From Wuchereria bancrofti (taxonomy: Eukaryota > Nematoda > Chromadorea > Rhabditida > Onchocercidae), in assembly GCA_005281725.1 (NCBI GenBank), contig SSBO01000012.1, forward strand, positions 1,027,304-1,091,303: a stretch of DNA of 64,000 nt. The letters are read 5' to 3'. The translations under genes were made by a program, and so were the position numbers. Under the pieces are notes generated by a model. The model saw only the letters and a program-made list of their open reading frames with translations. It was not told the DNA's origin and made no database searches. Below, piece by piece: positions 50,901-63,040 of this stretch; positions within the stretch are counted from its first letter, which is position 1; each line of letters begins with the position of its first letter.

Positions 50901-53900
50901 CCTCAACTTCAATTTATAATAGAAAATTAAATATTCGTTTAAAATTTTTAATTAGGATTAATTTTAGTGTATTAAAATTTAACTTTTTTTTATATATTCA
51001 CCGATAAATTTCAGTATATCTTATTTACGAATAATAATTTTTAGGAGCTGAAAATTAGCGAGATGGTTTTTCTTTTTTCTTTTTTTTTTATTTATTTATT
51101 TATTTATTTTTGTCAAATGTTTTAGTAATATTTAATAGTACTAATAAAAAAATGGAACTATAAGCATTAAAATAATGAATAGCTTTTAGATGGGTAAAAG
51201 CTTTTGATTGATATATATATATATATGTTAACAGGTAGTATTAACAGCTGTCAATTGATGACGATAGATCTCATCTAAAAGACCAGATGTTCAATTCTCG
51301 GTTCTTTCTTTTTTTTCCTATTCTCGGTTCTTTTTTTTTTCTGTCATATAGAGAAATGATTGGTTGAAGGAGAAGAAAAAACTTTTTTCCTTTTTTTTTA
51401 AAAGAGTTTTTAAAATAGAAGTTTGAATTTTTTCTCTTTTCTTCTCTAAGGAATTTATATGTGTATGGGAAGAAAAAAAGATAGAATGGAAAGAATAACT
51501 TAAATTAGTAGTGTTTTATTTAGTATCTTTTATTTAATTATATAGTATAATGATTAAATTTATTACCTACCAGCTACATTATTAGCAAATTTAGAAGATG
51601 GTAAATGTATGATATATTTGATAAAAATGATTGTAATTTAAAGATTACTGGATTTTTCTTTTTTTTGGGGGGGAGGGGGATTTGAAACAGATAAGGAAAG
51701 ATTATATCATTACTGTGTGTAGTAGCTAGTAGCAATAATTGGAAAGCTAAAATTAACATAAAGTTTTATTTTTGGTAATTATTTTACTCGATTTTAAAAA
51801 TGGGAACCTCCATTATAAAGGAATGAAATTTGCTTCCTTCCTTTTTTCTTTCCTACCCTCTCTATCTCTCTTCCTTTGTTCTTTGGTCTTATTGGTTATT
51901 GAAATTTATCGAATGTTATAGCTAATCCTCCTCTTATCTTGTCTTTCATAGGATGATGAATGTCGAAATGTTAACTTAGGTAAAATGTGGGAAGATGGTA
52001 CTGAAATGGAAGAGAAAGGAGAACGGAGCGAAAGGGAATGTGAGAGAGGTAGATGAATAAATGGAAGGAAGGATTTAAGGAGAGAAAGCATTGTGAAAGT
52101 GATGAAGTTTTGAGAGGAAATGAGGTTATAAGATTAAGGATCAATAAATAATTGTGATACTGAGAGAGAGAGAGAAAGAAAGAAAGACAAAGAGAGGGAG
52201 AAGAGGGTAAGAATAACAAGATTGAAAAGTAAGGGTAGTAAAATAAGTGGAAGAGAGTGAAGTGTCGCTTGCTTTGTCATTCACATTACTTTTTCCTTTT
52301 CGATGATCATTCTTGTGCTACTCTTGAATTGTAATGATGATGATAATGATTATGGATGGATTATTTTAATAATAACTTGTGAATTTTACCTGAAAATTTT
52401 ATTTCTTACATAGCGATCATAAATTTTCTATATTCCTTATAACTAATCACTATTATCTTAAATGAAAAAATTAAGGAAATTTTAGATATTAGCGTCTTTC
52501 ATTTCTTTTTGTTTAAGTTTCAGAGTTTATTTACAGGAAAAACGAATAAATGATTGGATTAATTCAGGTAATTCATATATCTGTTAAGCTATCAAATTAT
52601 AAATTATCATTAAATATTTACCATTGATGGTGCATAAAACAATTTGATTGTTTGGTTTTTTTCTTTTTTTTTTTGAGATTTGATAATACAATACAGCATA
52701 GAATGGATAAGTGTTAAAAAATGTTATTAAGGTTTTCGTTTTGTTATTTTCTATCATTCTTTTTTATTTATGCTTTTTTTTTGTTCTTCACTATTATTAT
52801 TCATTTATGTAATTTGTATTTTGGTTTAGTAATAGGATTATTCTGAGAAAAAAAAAGAGAAATTCATGCAATATTTTCTGTTTTGCTTCTTTTTTTCCCC
52901 CAAATATGAGAAGAGAATGCTATCTGTGGACATATTGTTATTAGCCATTAATCATGATATAATAATAACACACACACATATACAAATAAACAATTTGATA
53001 AGTTGATAAATTCATTTTTATGATTATATTTAGCTAAATTCATTTTATCATTATATTTAATGTATTATATCTAACTGTACGGAAAGAAGAAAAAGAAAAA
53101 CAATGTGAAAACTTATCCTTCGAATATATTTTTATTTTTAATGTATTTGGTAGTATTTATTTGATAAAAATTAATGATTAATTAATGTTTTTATTTCTCC
53201 TTGTCTGAAGTTGTCTTTTTTCATATTAATTATTCCATATTCCTTCTTCTTTTTTCATTTAGTAAGTTTAATGGTAATTTAACTTATTTCCTACATAAAC
53301 TTAATTCATTTCAAAAAAAGGAAAAGAAAAAAGAATTTCAAAAATGTATAAATGGATTTCAAATTTCCCATTTGTATTTTTCTCCTCTGCATCGATTATC
53401 AATTTCGAGAGAACAATTTATTGTAGAAGAGAAATAAAAGTTTTTTTTGTTTTTCGTTTTTTTTTTTTTTTTTTTTTAAGAGACATTTTTAAATTGCAGA
53501 GACAATGAAAATTTGATTGAGTTGAGAAAGAGAGAAAAGAAAAATGGAAATGAGAATTTTTCATCTCTCTTTCGACTGTCTTTATTCTGTCCTCAATTCT
53601 TTTTTTGTCCGTCACTCTATAACATAAAATAATTTCTTCAGTAGTGTCCCCTTCCCATTTCTTATCTTTCTTCCTTTTCTATCCTTTTTCTTTTTGCTTT
53701 TAATATGATTTTTATAACTATTGGCAGCATTTTAACTAGCTGTTCCAATTGTATGGTTTATTTTAATTATATATATAGTAGGAGAGAGAGAGTGACAGAA
53801 GAGTAAAAGAAAATTATAAATCGATCTAAGCATGCTTGCTTATTTTTTAATTTTTTCTCTCTTTTCTCCTCTTTCACTTTTTTCTGTTTGAGAGATATTT

Positions 53901-56900
53901 CTCTTCTTCCTCCTCTTCTTGTCTCGTAAGAAGTTTATGTCTTACTTCTTTTTTTTTTTTGTTTATTTCATTATTTGATAATCAATCATTAATGATATCA
54001 GTCATTGATATTTTCACCTTTTTTTTTTCACTTAAATTTTATTTGAATTTTTTTCATTTATTGTTATTATTATTTAGGGAAGAGAAATATTCTTTTAGTT
54101 AGAACTGGTTATATTTCTAATATTTATTCACGTCTAGTTTTGTTAGTTTTTTTTTTTTCTTCGTTTTAAAAACAGGTTGAGAAATTAGCCTGTTTTCGAA
54201 ATATTTTCATCTTTTTTTTCACTTTTTTAATGAATATATGTATGTGTCGTATTGTGGGAGTCACAAAAGATTTAATTGTAAATATATAACGGATATAAAA
54301 GTTTTATTTAGATTTTAATTTTCTTGTTTTTTGTGTGTTTACATAAGAATAATAGTGATTTATCTAATATGTTGGAGATGTTAATTAGTAAAAGAAATGG
54401 ATGGTATTCGATAATGAATTCATCAGAGGTTTGCCGACAATGATAAAGGAAATCGTTGACAACGACATGGTGCAAAAAGAGATCGTATTATCTCTTTGTT
54501 TTTATTTTTTTTTCATACAATATTACGATATCTGAAAAAAAAAAGTGATTGGTTTACGTTGATTTACGTCTTCATTTCTCTTTTTAGAAAAAAGATTGAA
54601 TTGTAAATTTAATTCTATTGTAAAAATAAATGTTTCATTAATATTTTTTTAAATAACTCTTATATAGGTAAGAAGAAAAATCAAGTTTTTATTTAGCATT
54701 AAATATTTGTGGACAAGAGTTTATATGCATACGTTTTTTGTTTATATTATTGTTAAAGAAATGAAACGGATTGGAAAATTGATAAGATTTGCTGATATAG
54801 TTTTGGCAAAGTTCTTCAATTCTTCAGTATTGCATTTTCATCAATATCAATTTTTTTTTTTTGTTCGTACTATAAACAAAAATGGTTTAAAAATGAATCG
54901 AACTATAAATTATCGATTGAAATATCTAGGATTATCATTTATAGGTTACTTTCATGTAATATCAACGATACATCACTGATTTATTAAATAATCGTTGTTT
55001 ATACATTTTTTTTTTCTCATAGTTCCATATCAAGTATTTTCTATAAATGAAGCTTATTAATGATACAAAACTTTTGCATTGTTTACATTATCGTTGTGAT
55101 ATTGCATATATTCTACGTCAACATTCACGTTTACGTTCACTTCATTCATTTTCTTCATCTTTTATTTTAGTGAATTCAAAGGAATAGTAATGAAGTTCGT
55201 TTTTTATCAGTGTACATTAGCAGTAGATCGTTGTCACATTTATTTGTAATTTAATTTTACTGGGGATTTTACATTTATGGTCGAAATTTTATCATGTGAT
55301 TAGTAAGTAATTCGAGTCATTTTCTATATGTGTATTTCATTCATTCATTATGATAAAATATAAATTTCTTAATTGCCTTAATTAGAATATCTAATTTGTT
55401 AAGTGCATGACTTTTTTTTTCTTTTTTTTTTCAAATGTACTAAGCAAATTTGTCGCAAATTAATTTGATAAACATTCTTTTTGGCAAAGAAAAAAAGACT
55501 TTTTTATTCTTATCATTAATTTCTTGTGCTAAATGAGAAAGTAGAAAGTAAATGTTATTGTATGTTTAATTCATTTAATTGTGAACTTTGGTTGTAATGA
55601 AGTTATTTGCACATTTCTTTCACGAACGATATTTAATTAACTTTTAATGTATGATTTTTTTTTCTTTTTTTTTTAATGACATCTTTCTCTTTCTTATTCG
55701 TAACACTCTATATTGCCTTCGTGAAAAAAAACGAATGCTAAAAATAATTATAAATGATGAAATTGAAAAAGGAAATCGTTTCCACTCTTCTAATTATTAT
55801 TCGTTAGCCTTTACTAAATCAGACATTTTATTGCCATCATTACTTAAATACAGCTGCAATCATTATATTGTTTTAAAAATACGACGAGCTTTATTTTCAT
55901 CTTTGAAGAAAATTCATCTTTTATTATCAGTGTTACTGCTATTAATGCAATGAGTAGTATAGTGTTAATTTTTGATTGCAAAAAGTATACAGTTAATAAT
56001 TGTACAATTATTATTAGTTAATGAATATTTAATTAATAATATCGATGTTCGTTGAATAAATTTGTTTGTTCATTTGTTTAATAATTGATAATTTATAGAA
56101 TACTTTTAATAATTCCAATTTCGATCTTTAAAATGCCATTCTCTATCCCTTCTTTCTCTCTCCCTTTCTGTCTTTCTCTCTCTTCCCTCCTTTCTCTTTC
56201 TCTAGCGCTTTTAATGAATTTTTTAAACATTTTTCATTTGCTCTTATAAATGAAAAATGTTATAAGCATGCTTTTTTTTTTTTTCGATTAAAGGTTAAGA
56301 ATATTTGAGTTTTACGATAAATCGTTTGCATAATTTATTGGATTGAGATGAAATATGGAAAAGAGAAGAGTGATATTTCTGAAGATGGTTGAAGTAGAAT
56401 GTAAAAGATTGTAATGAAATTTTTAATTTACTAAGATATGATGTCAAATTTAAGATTGATATTTTGTGATAATTTATCAAAATCGTGATGGAACTTTAAT
56501 TTATTGAAATACAATATCAATTTAAGATTGATATGATTGTGTGATAATTCATCTAACAATGATGGAAATAAACATCTCTCGCTCTCTCTCTCTACGTATC
56601 CGTGTATATGTTTTTTCCTTTTTTTTGTGTGTGTGTGTTTGTGTGTGTGCATTCTGTTTTTATATAAACAAACTTGTACGTTCTTTGAAGAGAATGAAAG
56701 ATAGATTAGATGATCTTCCATTTGTTTTTGTCTTTTTTTTTTTTTTCAAGAAAATTCATAGTTTTGCGAGAAATATTTCAAGATTAGGATAATGGGTTAG
56801 AAATGAAAAAGGAGGATAAAAACGAAGTAAGAAGAAATGAGAGAATTTACTAGAATGATTGGGTAGATTGTTTTTTTGTGCTTTCATCAATTTTATGCAT

Positions 56901-59900
56901 TATTAAATTAGAAAAGAAAAAATACAAATGAATGATTTGATGACTTTGTTTAAATTTATCAGAAAAGCAATGTTAAATTTTGATAATGAAGATGTTAGCT
57001 AGTTAAACTTTTTTTTTTTATATTAGGTTAAAATGGAATTTCATTAAGCTGTTATCAATGTATCATTTAGCATTTGACATTACTAAATTATTATTATTGT
57101 TATTATTATTATTATCGTTTTTATTTATTTATTATTATTATCTAAGGTATTTAAACAGTATTGCTACTAACATTTATTTTAAATTATTATGTTGGTTATT
57201 CTTTTTCTCTCAACATAAAGAGAGTTAGACTTTGATCTAGAGTAGATGAAGTTAGCTTCTTTCAGTACAAGTAGATAATTAATTTTAATATTTAGCTGTT
57301 ATGTGAGAAGGGAAATTTTAATGCATCTTGGCAGTCTTTGATCTTTATCAATACGAGACATGTAAAGACGTCCTTGGCAATCTTCAGTCTTTGACAATTT
57401 GAATTGTTAGTTTTGTCCCATATGAAAAAAAATAAGAATAATGGAGTTGCTGTTTAAGCTTAGATTATTCAGAATTTTCTAATTCTGTTTTGAGAAAGAT
57501 TTCGATCTACAAAAAAAAGATTTTAGGAATAAAAAAAAGCATTTGATTTAAAAAAAGAACAATTTTAAATTAATGTTTTTATTTAGCTAGTAATGATATG
57601 TTTGCTTAATGATATGTTATTGTAACATTTGATAAAAATATTCAGTTTGCAAAATTAAAGAAAAAAAACTTATTTTGAGAAAGAAAGAGAGAAAGAGAAG
57701 AAAAGATTTAGGAATGTGTGCTATTAACAGAAGCATGACATGTGATCCTACTTAGCAGTTGGCGTCTATTTTACCAGTGCTTATTGTTTAGTTGCTTCAT
57801 GTTCAACTATTTTTGCTTGTCATGTAACTTAAACATATCAAATAACTGATAAAAGAATGAATAGAATGATGTAAAATAGAGATGAGTGAATGATAGTTTT
57901 GAAAAGTTGTGTTTTTTTTTTTTTTCTTTCGAGAAATTTCTATTGGTTGTTAATTGTACTACTACAATTATTGCTTGAGATTTTTTCATTTGAAAAGTTT
58001 AATTACAAAGAAAAGAAAGAGTGTATTTGATGTATTTGTGTTGTTGAGAAGAAAATGGATTACAGGAGTTAGTAATGATAGGAAAATTTTCATCTTCCTT
58101 TTTTGAAAGAATTTTTTTGTGACCTTGAAACTCTTTTCGAGAGTTTTGAGGGAGATTGTCGGGAAAAATTCCTCCACTCTGAAAAATTTCTTTCCTCTAT
58201 TGAGAGAGAGAGAAGTAGGAAAAAGAAAAGCTCATTAAGGATTTGTTGGACATATATGTATATAGTAAGTAGTATTATAATAGCTTAATAAAGTCATTTG
58301 TTCAATTTCTAAATGAAAACATTAATCAAGGAAGGATTAAGCTATTATGATTAGTCATATTTTAATAGAAAAGGAATTAAATTTAGCTTCGAAATGAGTA
58401 GTACAAAATTAAGTATTGCAAAATTTAAGTGAGAAATTTTTGAGATTACTAATGATATGGTCAAAATTTGTTGATCCAAAAAAGATCTAATTTTCATAAA
58501 AACAAAAAAAAAAAAAATAAAGAAATAATGGAAATAAGGAAAAAAACCACATCAAGAAGCAAGCAAATGATGATAAATAGTAATATTTTTGATTACTTAC
58601 GCTTACTTTTTCATGAAAAAAAAATTTAGCGCATAGAATTTTATTATAATTATTGACCAATGCAATGCATTGAAATACTATGATAATTACTGCAACTGTC
58701 GTAAAATTTTGTAGAAAAGATTCAAATTTTGATTGAACATTCCCGCCTGAAATCTTTTATGAGAACTGGTTTTAGACTTCCGTCTTAGTCCTTTTTGTGG
58801 GTTATTTAGTTCTCCAAGAAAGATTGATTGCTATTATAGATGGTGTAAATTGAAACTCTTCCGCTTATTTTGTCCCAATTTCTCATTTTCCAGACAAGAT
58901 TATTGTCTACGTAATGCTGTTTAGGATATACTAGAAAGTTAGCATAGCCAAATTGTATATTTGTTATAAGTAATTATATGTAATATTTTCAAATTTACCT
59001 TTTTCATGATTGAAACTTGCTAATCATACTAATTGATAGTGATTACATCAAGTATAATCTACATTCAATTTTGTTAATTTCTATTTAATATTTGCATATC
59101 AGAGATTAAATTGAAGCTTTCTCCTTTTTCTGCTTGATTAGGATAAGTATTCTGGAGATTGTAGTAAGAATTTTATTACTTATTTCTAAATTTTCATATT
59201 ATCTAATATTTTCACATTTGATTAATTTAGTGCTTTCCTTCCCTTCTTGCATTCTTAATTTTTATGTTATTTTTCTTTTTCATTATTATTATCATTACAA
59301 TTAAAATGTACCATTTTGTAATGCTTCATTGCTTTATGATAATAGATGTTTAACGATGCACAAATATTTATTTGTTGATTAGGAAAGTTCTAGTTGAGTT
59401 GATATTTGAAGATTTAAATTGATTTAATTCTTACATGATCAAGATGGAAATAACCCGCTAGCTCTGGTATTTGTGAATATCATCATTGAATTTGATAAGA
59501 ATGATTAACATTTTGAAGATTTATCAACGTAGAGCGATAGCGTAGTGTAAGAGTGACATGTAAATTTTTGGCAAATTTTCAAGTTTTACTTTGTTTCATT
59601 GATATTTTAGATTCTATCCAGATCGAGCAAAAGAAAAAATCGGAAATGGTAGTGCATACGATACATTCTGATTTGCATAAGACAGATATTGAAACGTTGA
59701 AAGATGAACTGCGTCGGAATACACCGTCTGCACATATATCAAATACCACTTTTCAACAGGTATATTTTTGCTTTATATGTAAAAAAAAACTGCTAGTTTT
59801 AGTGCTTACAATAAATTTGCTAAACAAATTTTGCTTTTTGGTCATATATTTTTAAAGAAGTTTTACAGTGAAAAAATGGAACAGTTCAGTGTTTCTCATT

Positions 59901-60866
59901 TAAAGACATAATTTATATGATGTATTTTGCATTCTTAGATATTAAAAAAAATTTTTGTCGACTTGTATCCATAATTAGCCAAAATAGGATAATCATTTAC
60001 TAAAATATTTCAACCAATGTATCAAAACTAGGTATATTCTATCGAATGAACTGTTTAATAATTATTGTAATAATTTAGCAATTTATACTTATTTCCTATT
60101 TATCATTGCATATTTAATCTAAATGAAATGAACATTTAATGCAATTCAAATTTATTTGAAAACTTCATGTTGATTTTATCTTTTCATATCATTTAAAGAA
60201 ATTCGAAATGTAAAATTCCACCTTTAGTTTTTTTTTTTTAATTCTTTTATTTAGGTTCCGGATGTGAATCGATCATTGCCATCACCATGTTCACCTCCTG
60301 ATCAGCGTAGGATATCTCAATTAACGTTTGATAATAAGCTATTACCAACTGCACCTGCATATACACCTTCGTTAAATGCTGCAGCAGTAGCAGCAGCAGC
60401 AACTGGAAATTTTCCGGCAGCTTTTGCTGCTGCAGCTGCTGCACAAACTGCAAATCCATTCCTTCTTGCTGCTGCATTAGGATTACAGCAGCAGCAGCAG
60501 CAGCAATCACAAAATGCATCGATAGCATTTCCATGGATCAGTAATGCACAATCATATACAGCGATGTTACCTTATCTTCAACATTTACAAGCTCAGATGC
60601 AACAACAAGCACAGGCACAGGTAGAATTTTTAAATGACTGAACTAATAATAATTATCATATGTTATTCAATCTAATTGTTGTTATCATCTTCAATCGTTT
60701 AAACTTTTATTATATAGTTTTTTGTTTTTTTTTTTTTTCATCAAGGTTTTATCATTTCAGGTTGTATTAGCACAACAAATAGCAGCACAACAAGCTGCAA
60801 ATTTACATCAACAATTCAAAACGGTTGCAGCAGCAGCTGCTGCTGCTCATACTTCATTGATATCCC

Positions 60867-60903
<37 letters not shown>

Positions 60904-61315
60904 GCAGCAATCACAAATACAGTCACATTGGTTGTCTCCTCCGCCATCTGTTCCACCTCAAATTTCAGCTATAAGGCAAACAACAACCTGCCCATCATCA
61001 CCATTACTTCCAACAGGTGTTGATTCAACATCCTCATTGTTGGAATTTACTGAATTCAATTCACAATCTCATCCTGAACCACAACCACCTTCACCTCCAG
61101 CATCATCCAGTTCATCATTATATAATGATGAAAAACAGCAACAACAACAACAACAACAACAGCAACAACTGTCACAACAACAACAACAGCAACAGCAATT
61201 TTTGTTTGATGAAGATTTAATGATTGATTCATTAATGGTGGAACGAAAAGATTTATCTGAAAAAGAAAGTATTGCTGTTGCCGTTTTAGCTGGTATGGCT
61301 GCATGTCAACGATAG
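41263..61315 (+). CDS. TALE-class homeodomain transcription factor with poly-Ala/poly-Gln tracts, 493 aa
   Basis: Exons: 41263-41382, 43129-43233, 46676-46862, 59611-59759, 60255-60620, 60761-61315; phases 0,0,1,0,0 fit. An in-frame TAA directly precedes the ATG. The homeodomain spans about residues 34-96: helix 1 AAMLDAWLAMHGDN, a TALE-type YP insertion (NLYPCREEKERLA), and recognition helix TYIQVNRWFANRRRK with W48-F49-A50-N51-R53. Ala50 is shared with the IRX and MKX classes. The N-terminal arm is poorer in Arg/Lys than usual. An intron splits helix 3 between Gln and Val, a common homeobox intron site. Downstream come a basic TKRRKTE segment, Ser/Thr-rich linker, acidic-basic segment (HKTDIETLKDELRRN), PCSPPDQRR, Ala runs, Gln runs and an acidic C-terminus (DEDLMIDSL). 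Long introns (1.7, 3.4 and 12.7 kb) are typical of developmental regulators. I cannot name an ortholog. Confidence 0.8.
41605..41718. repeat. (TA)n and (TG)n microsatellite pair
   Basis: About 14 TA units at 41605-41632 and about 11 TG units at 41696-41718, separated by a purine-rich GAGAGAGGGAAGGGGG tract. Confidence 0.85.
41941..42170. repeat. (GAT/AAT)n trinucleotide array
   Basis: About 230 bp of imperfect GATGAT/GATAAT units. One frame reads poly-Met/Ile and ends in Asp-rich sequence; another is Asp/Asn-rich. It lies inside intron 1 of the homeobox gene. Confidence 0.85.
43234..46675 (+). other. Homeobox gene intron 2
   Basis: 3.4 kb, splitting the recognition helix. It holds (ATT)n arrays at about 43890-43950, 44456-44520 and 44962-44997 and a short (GAT)n at about 44527-44546. 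No exon was recognised. The acceptor is doubled: TTTTCAG ends at 46668 and again at 46675; only 46675 keeps the frame without adding residues. Confidence 0.6.
47484..47890 (-). mobile_element. Probable LTR-retrotransposon LTR remnant (solo LTR), minus strand
   Basis: Read on the minus strand, this stretch has a TATA box GCTATATAAGG (complement of 47692-47702), about 145 bp later a polyadenylation signal AATAAA (complement of 47546-47551), and an end ...CCCCGAGAACA at 47484, i.e. a terminal CA. That order (U3 TATA, R, polyA signal, U5, CA) is the layout of an LTR, and the base composition differs from the flanks. The U3 boundary is uncertain (somewhere beyond about 47890). I found no primer-binding site, pol sequence or clear target duplication, so a decayed solo LTR fits best. 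Confidence 0.45.
48075..48099. other. Perfect 9-bp inverted repeat (hairpin)
   Basis: AGAAAGGCC, a 7-nt loop AATATTA, then GGCCTTTCT. Stem GC content is well above background. It lies 0.2-0.6 kb from the LTR-like element and may belong to it. Confidence 0.7.
48861..48878. other. Palindrome GTAGAGGT-AC-ACCTCTAC
   Basis: Two perfect 8-bp arms around AC, inside the large homeobox intron. It could be a dimeric-factor site; no factor is assigned. Confidence 0.7.
51667..51679 (+). other. G-rich run (G7-A-G5)
   Basis: A second isolated G tract in AT-rich DNA, preceded by a T-rich run, within homeobox intron 3. Confidence 0.8.
60480..61205 (+). repeat. CAA/CAG (poly-Gln) and GCA/GCT (poly-Ala) coding repeats
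   Basis: Gln runs are encoded at about 60486-60507, 60868-60909 and 61136-61200; Ala runs occur at about 60380-60400, 60424-60443 and 60826-60848. The longest Gln run is mostly pure CAA, so it is expected to vary in length. Shadow frames give His/Asn- and Val-rich products that are not genes. Confidence 0.9.
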
Positions 61316-62999
61316 ACAAAACGGGATTATTTTTCTGCTTCAGTTTCTTTGTTTATCATTTTTTTTAAAAAAAATCATACATCATATGACATAAAATCCA
61401 ATGACCGATCATCATTCTAACACATTTAAATGTTGAAAAATTTATGAATTTTTGCATTTTAGTCATTTTTTATCATTGTGAAATTATAAGTGTATTTTTT
61501 TTAATCTTAATTTTTACTTATTTCAAGTTCAAAAGGTTTCAAATTGTGTTATTGGATTTTAGATCATGTTGAAATTTCAGATACTAATTTGCATTGGTTT
61601 TTTTTCTTTTTGTTCACTTCTATAAGTGATAATTTTTAATTGTATTTAATTAACAATACTGAAAACTGAAAAGTTTTATTCCTCATATTAGCTTATGTAT
61701 ATAAAATAAGACAAAAAAAAAATAACTATGAATGAAAATGATATGATATGATAATGATGATATGATAGTTATATATTTTATATATACATATATAAAATTT
61801 ATAACACTTTTATTGACTACCTTAGTGTTATTAATTTGATTGTTTTACTGATTGATCTTTAATATCGAGAAACGGTTTCATCATATTCTGCATGTATTTT
61901 ATATTTTCTTTTTTTTTTCTCATTATTTCCTTCTCAATGAATGTCTTATTTGTCAAAATTCTCTTTTCCTTCTTACATTTTTCTCTTTTTTTTCCATCTT
62001 TTTATTATTTTATAGCATTAAATGCTTGAGAGAAAAAAAAAAAATGGTGCATAAACGGTAACCAATTACCTGTACATATAAAAATAGTTGTCCGTTTCAT
62101 TTTGGTTTTCGGGTTTTCTCTTTTTTTTTTCATTTAATTCATTTATTTTGTATGCACATCAGAAGTTACCTATATATTAAGGGAATGCTAATAAATAAGA
62201 TTGAAAGAAATGAAATTAATTAGAAGATTTTGATCAAATTTTCATATGCTTATGAATAATAGATTAATGGATTTTAACGAAATGTATTTTGGGTTATAAG
62301 TGAGTAATATAGCTTTCAATACTTGATTTGGCTTTTTTTTAGTAGTAGCGAAAATGATATTGTGAAATGGTTAAAATGTTTATTTTCCCAGGACAATTGA
62401 AAAATTCATATTAGTAAGTTAAATTTGAACAAAAAAGAAAAAAGGAAGTCTGAATAGAAGTTAGAGAAGGAGGAAGTATTCGTGTCATTTTTAACAGAAA
62501 AAAAAAGGGTTTTTTTAACTGTTTTAAAAAATTCGCTAATTCATGAGAATTTAATCATTATGTTGAAGTGTAAAAAAAAAGAGAAAATTGAAATGAAAGA
62601 ATGAAAATACAATGCGAGAGTTTTCTTCAAATTTTTTTTGTTAAAAATGGCAGAAGAAAGAGACAAAAATTCATTGATTTTCTTATCCATTGTTTGGTCT
62701 TCTTTTTTCTTGTTTGTTTGTATTTTCCATTTTTGTTATTCATATTTCAAATATGAAAAGAAGAAAAAATTTTTGTGAATTTATTGTAATTATGACAATT
62801 TTTTTTTCTTATGTAACTTTTTACTATCTTGTTATATTCATTCAATACGGTGTTCCAAAATTTTTTCTTTTTTCATCTTTTCTTTTTTTTTTTAATTTTC
62901 AATTGTTCAGTTATTTTCTCTTTATTTTTTCAGTTATGTGAAATATAAAAAATTTTTAAATTTTACTCTTCAAATTTGTTTTGTACATATAGACATACT

Positions 63000-63040
<41 letters not shown>

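Larger units (their letters stand above)
46863..59610 (+). other. Homeobox gene intron 3 (12.7 kb)
   Basis: Mostly AT-rich low complexity. It contains the LTR-like element (47484 onwards), a hairpin (48075-48099), a palindrome (48861-48878), a G-rich run (51667-51679), ATT arrays (about 48390-48440 and 57090-57142) and a possible coding fragment (about 54401-54535). The join 46862 to 59611 keeps phase, so it can be one intron, but unrecognised internal exons are possible. Confidence 0.5.

Noticed and set aside
51225..51310. tRNA-like segment with a TTCAATT T-loop motif
   Set aside because: The T-stem does not pair, the A box is weak and no acceptor stem can be drawn; at most a decayed fragment.
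61017..61319. Overlapping frames rich in His/Asn (+) and Val (-)
   Set aside because: Shadows of the poly-Gln exon in other frames.
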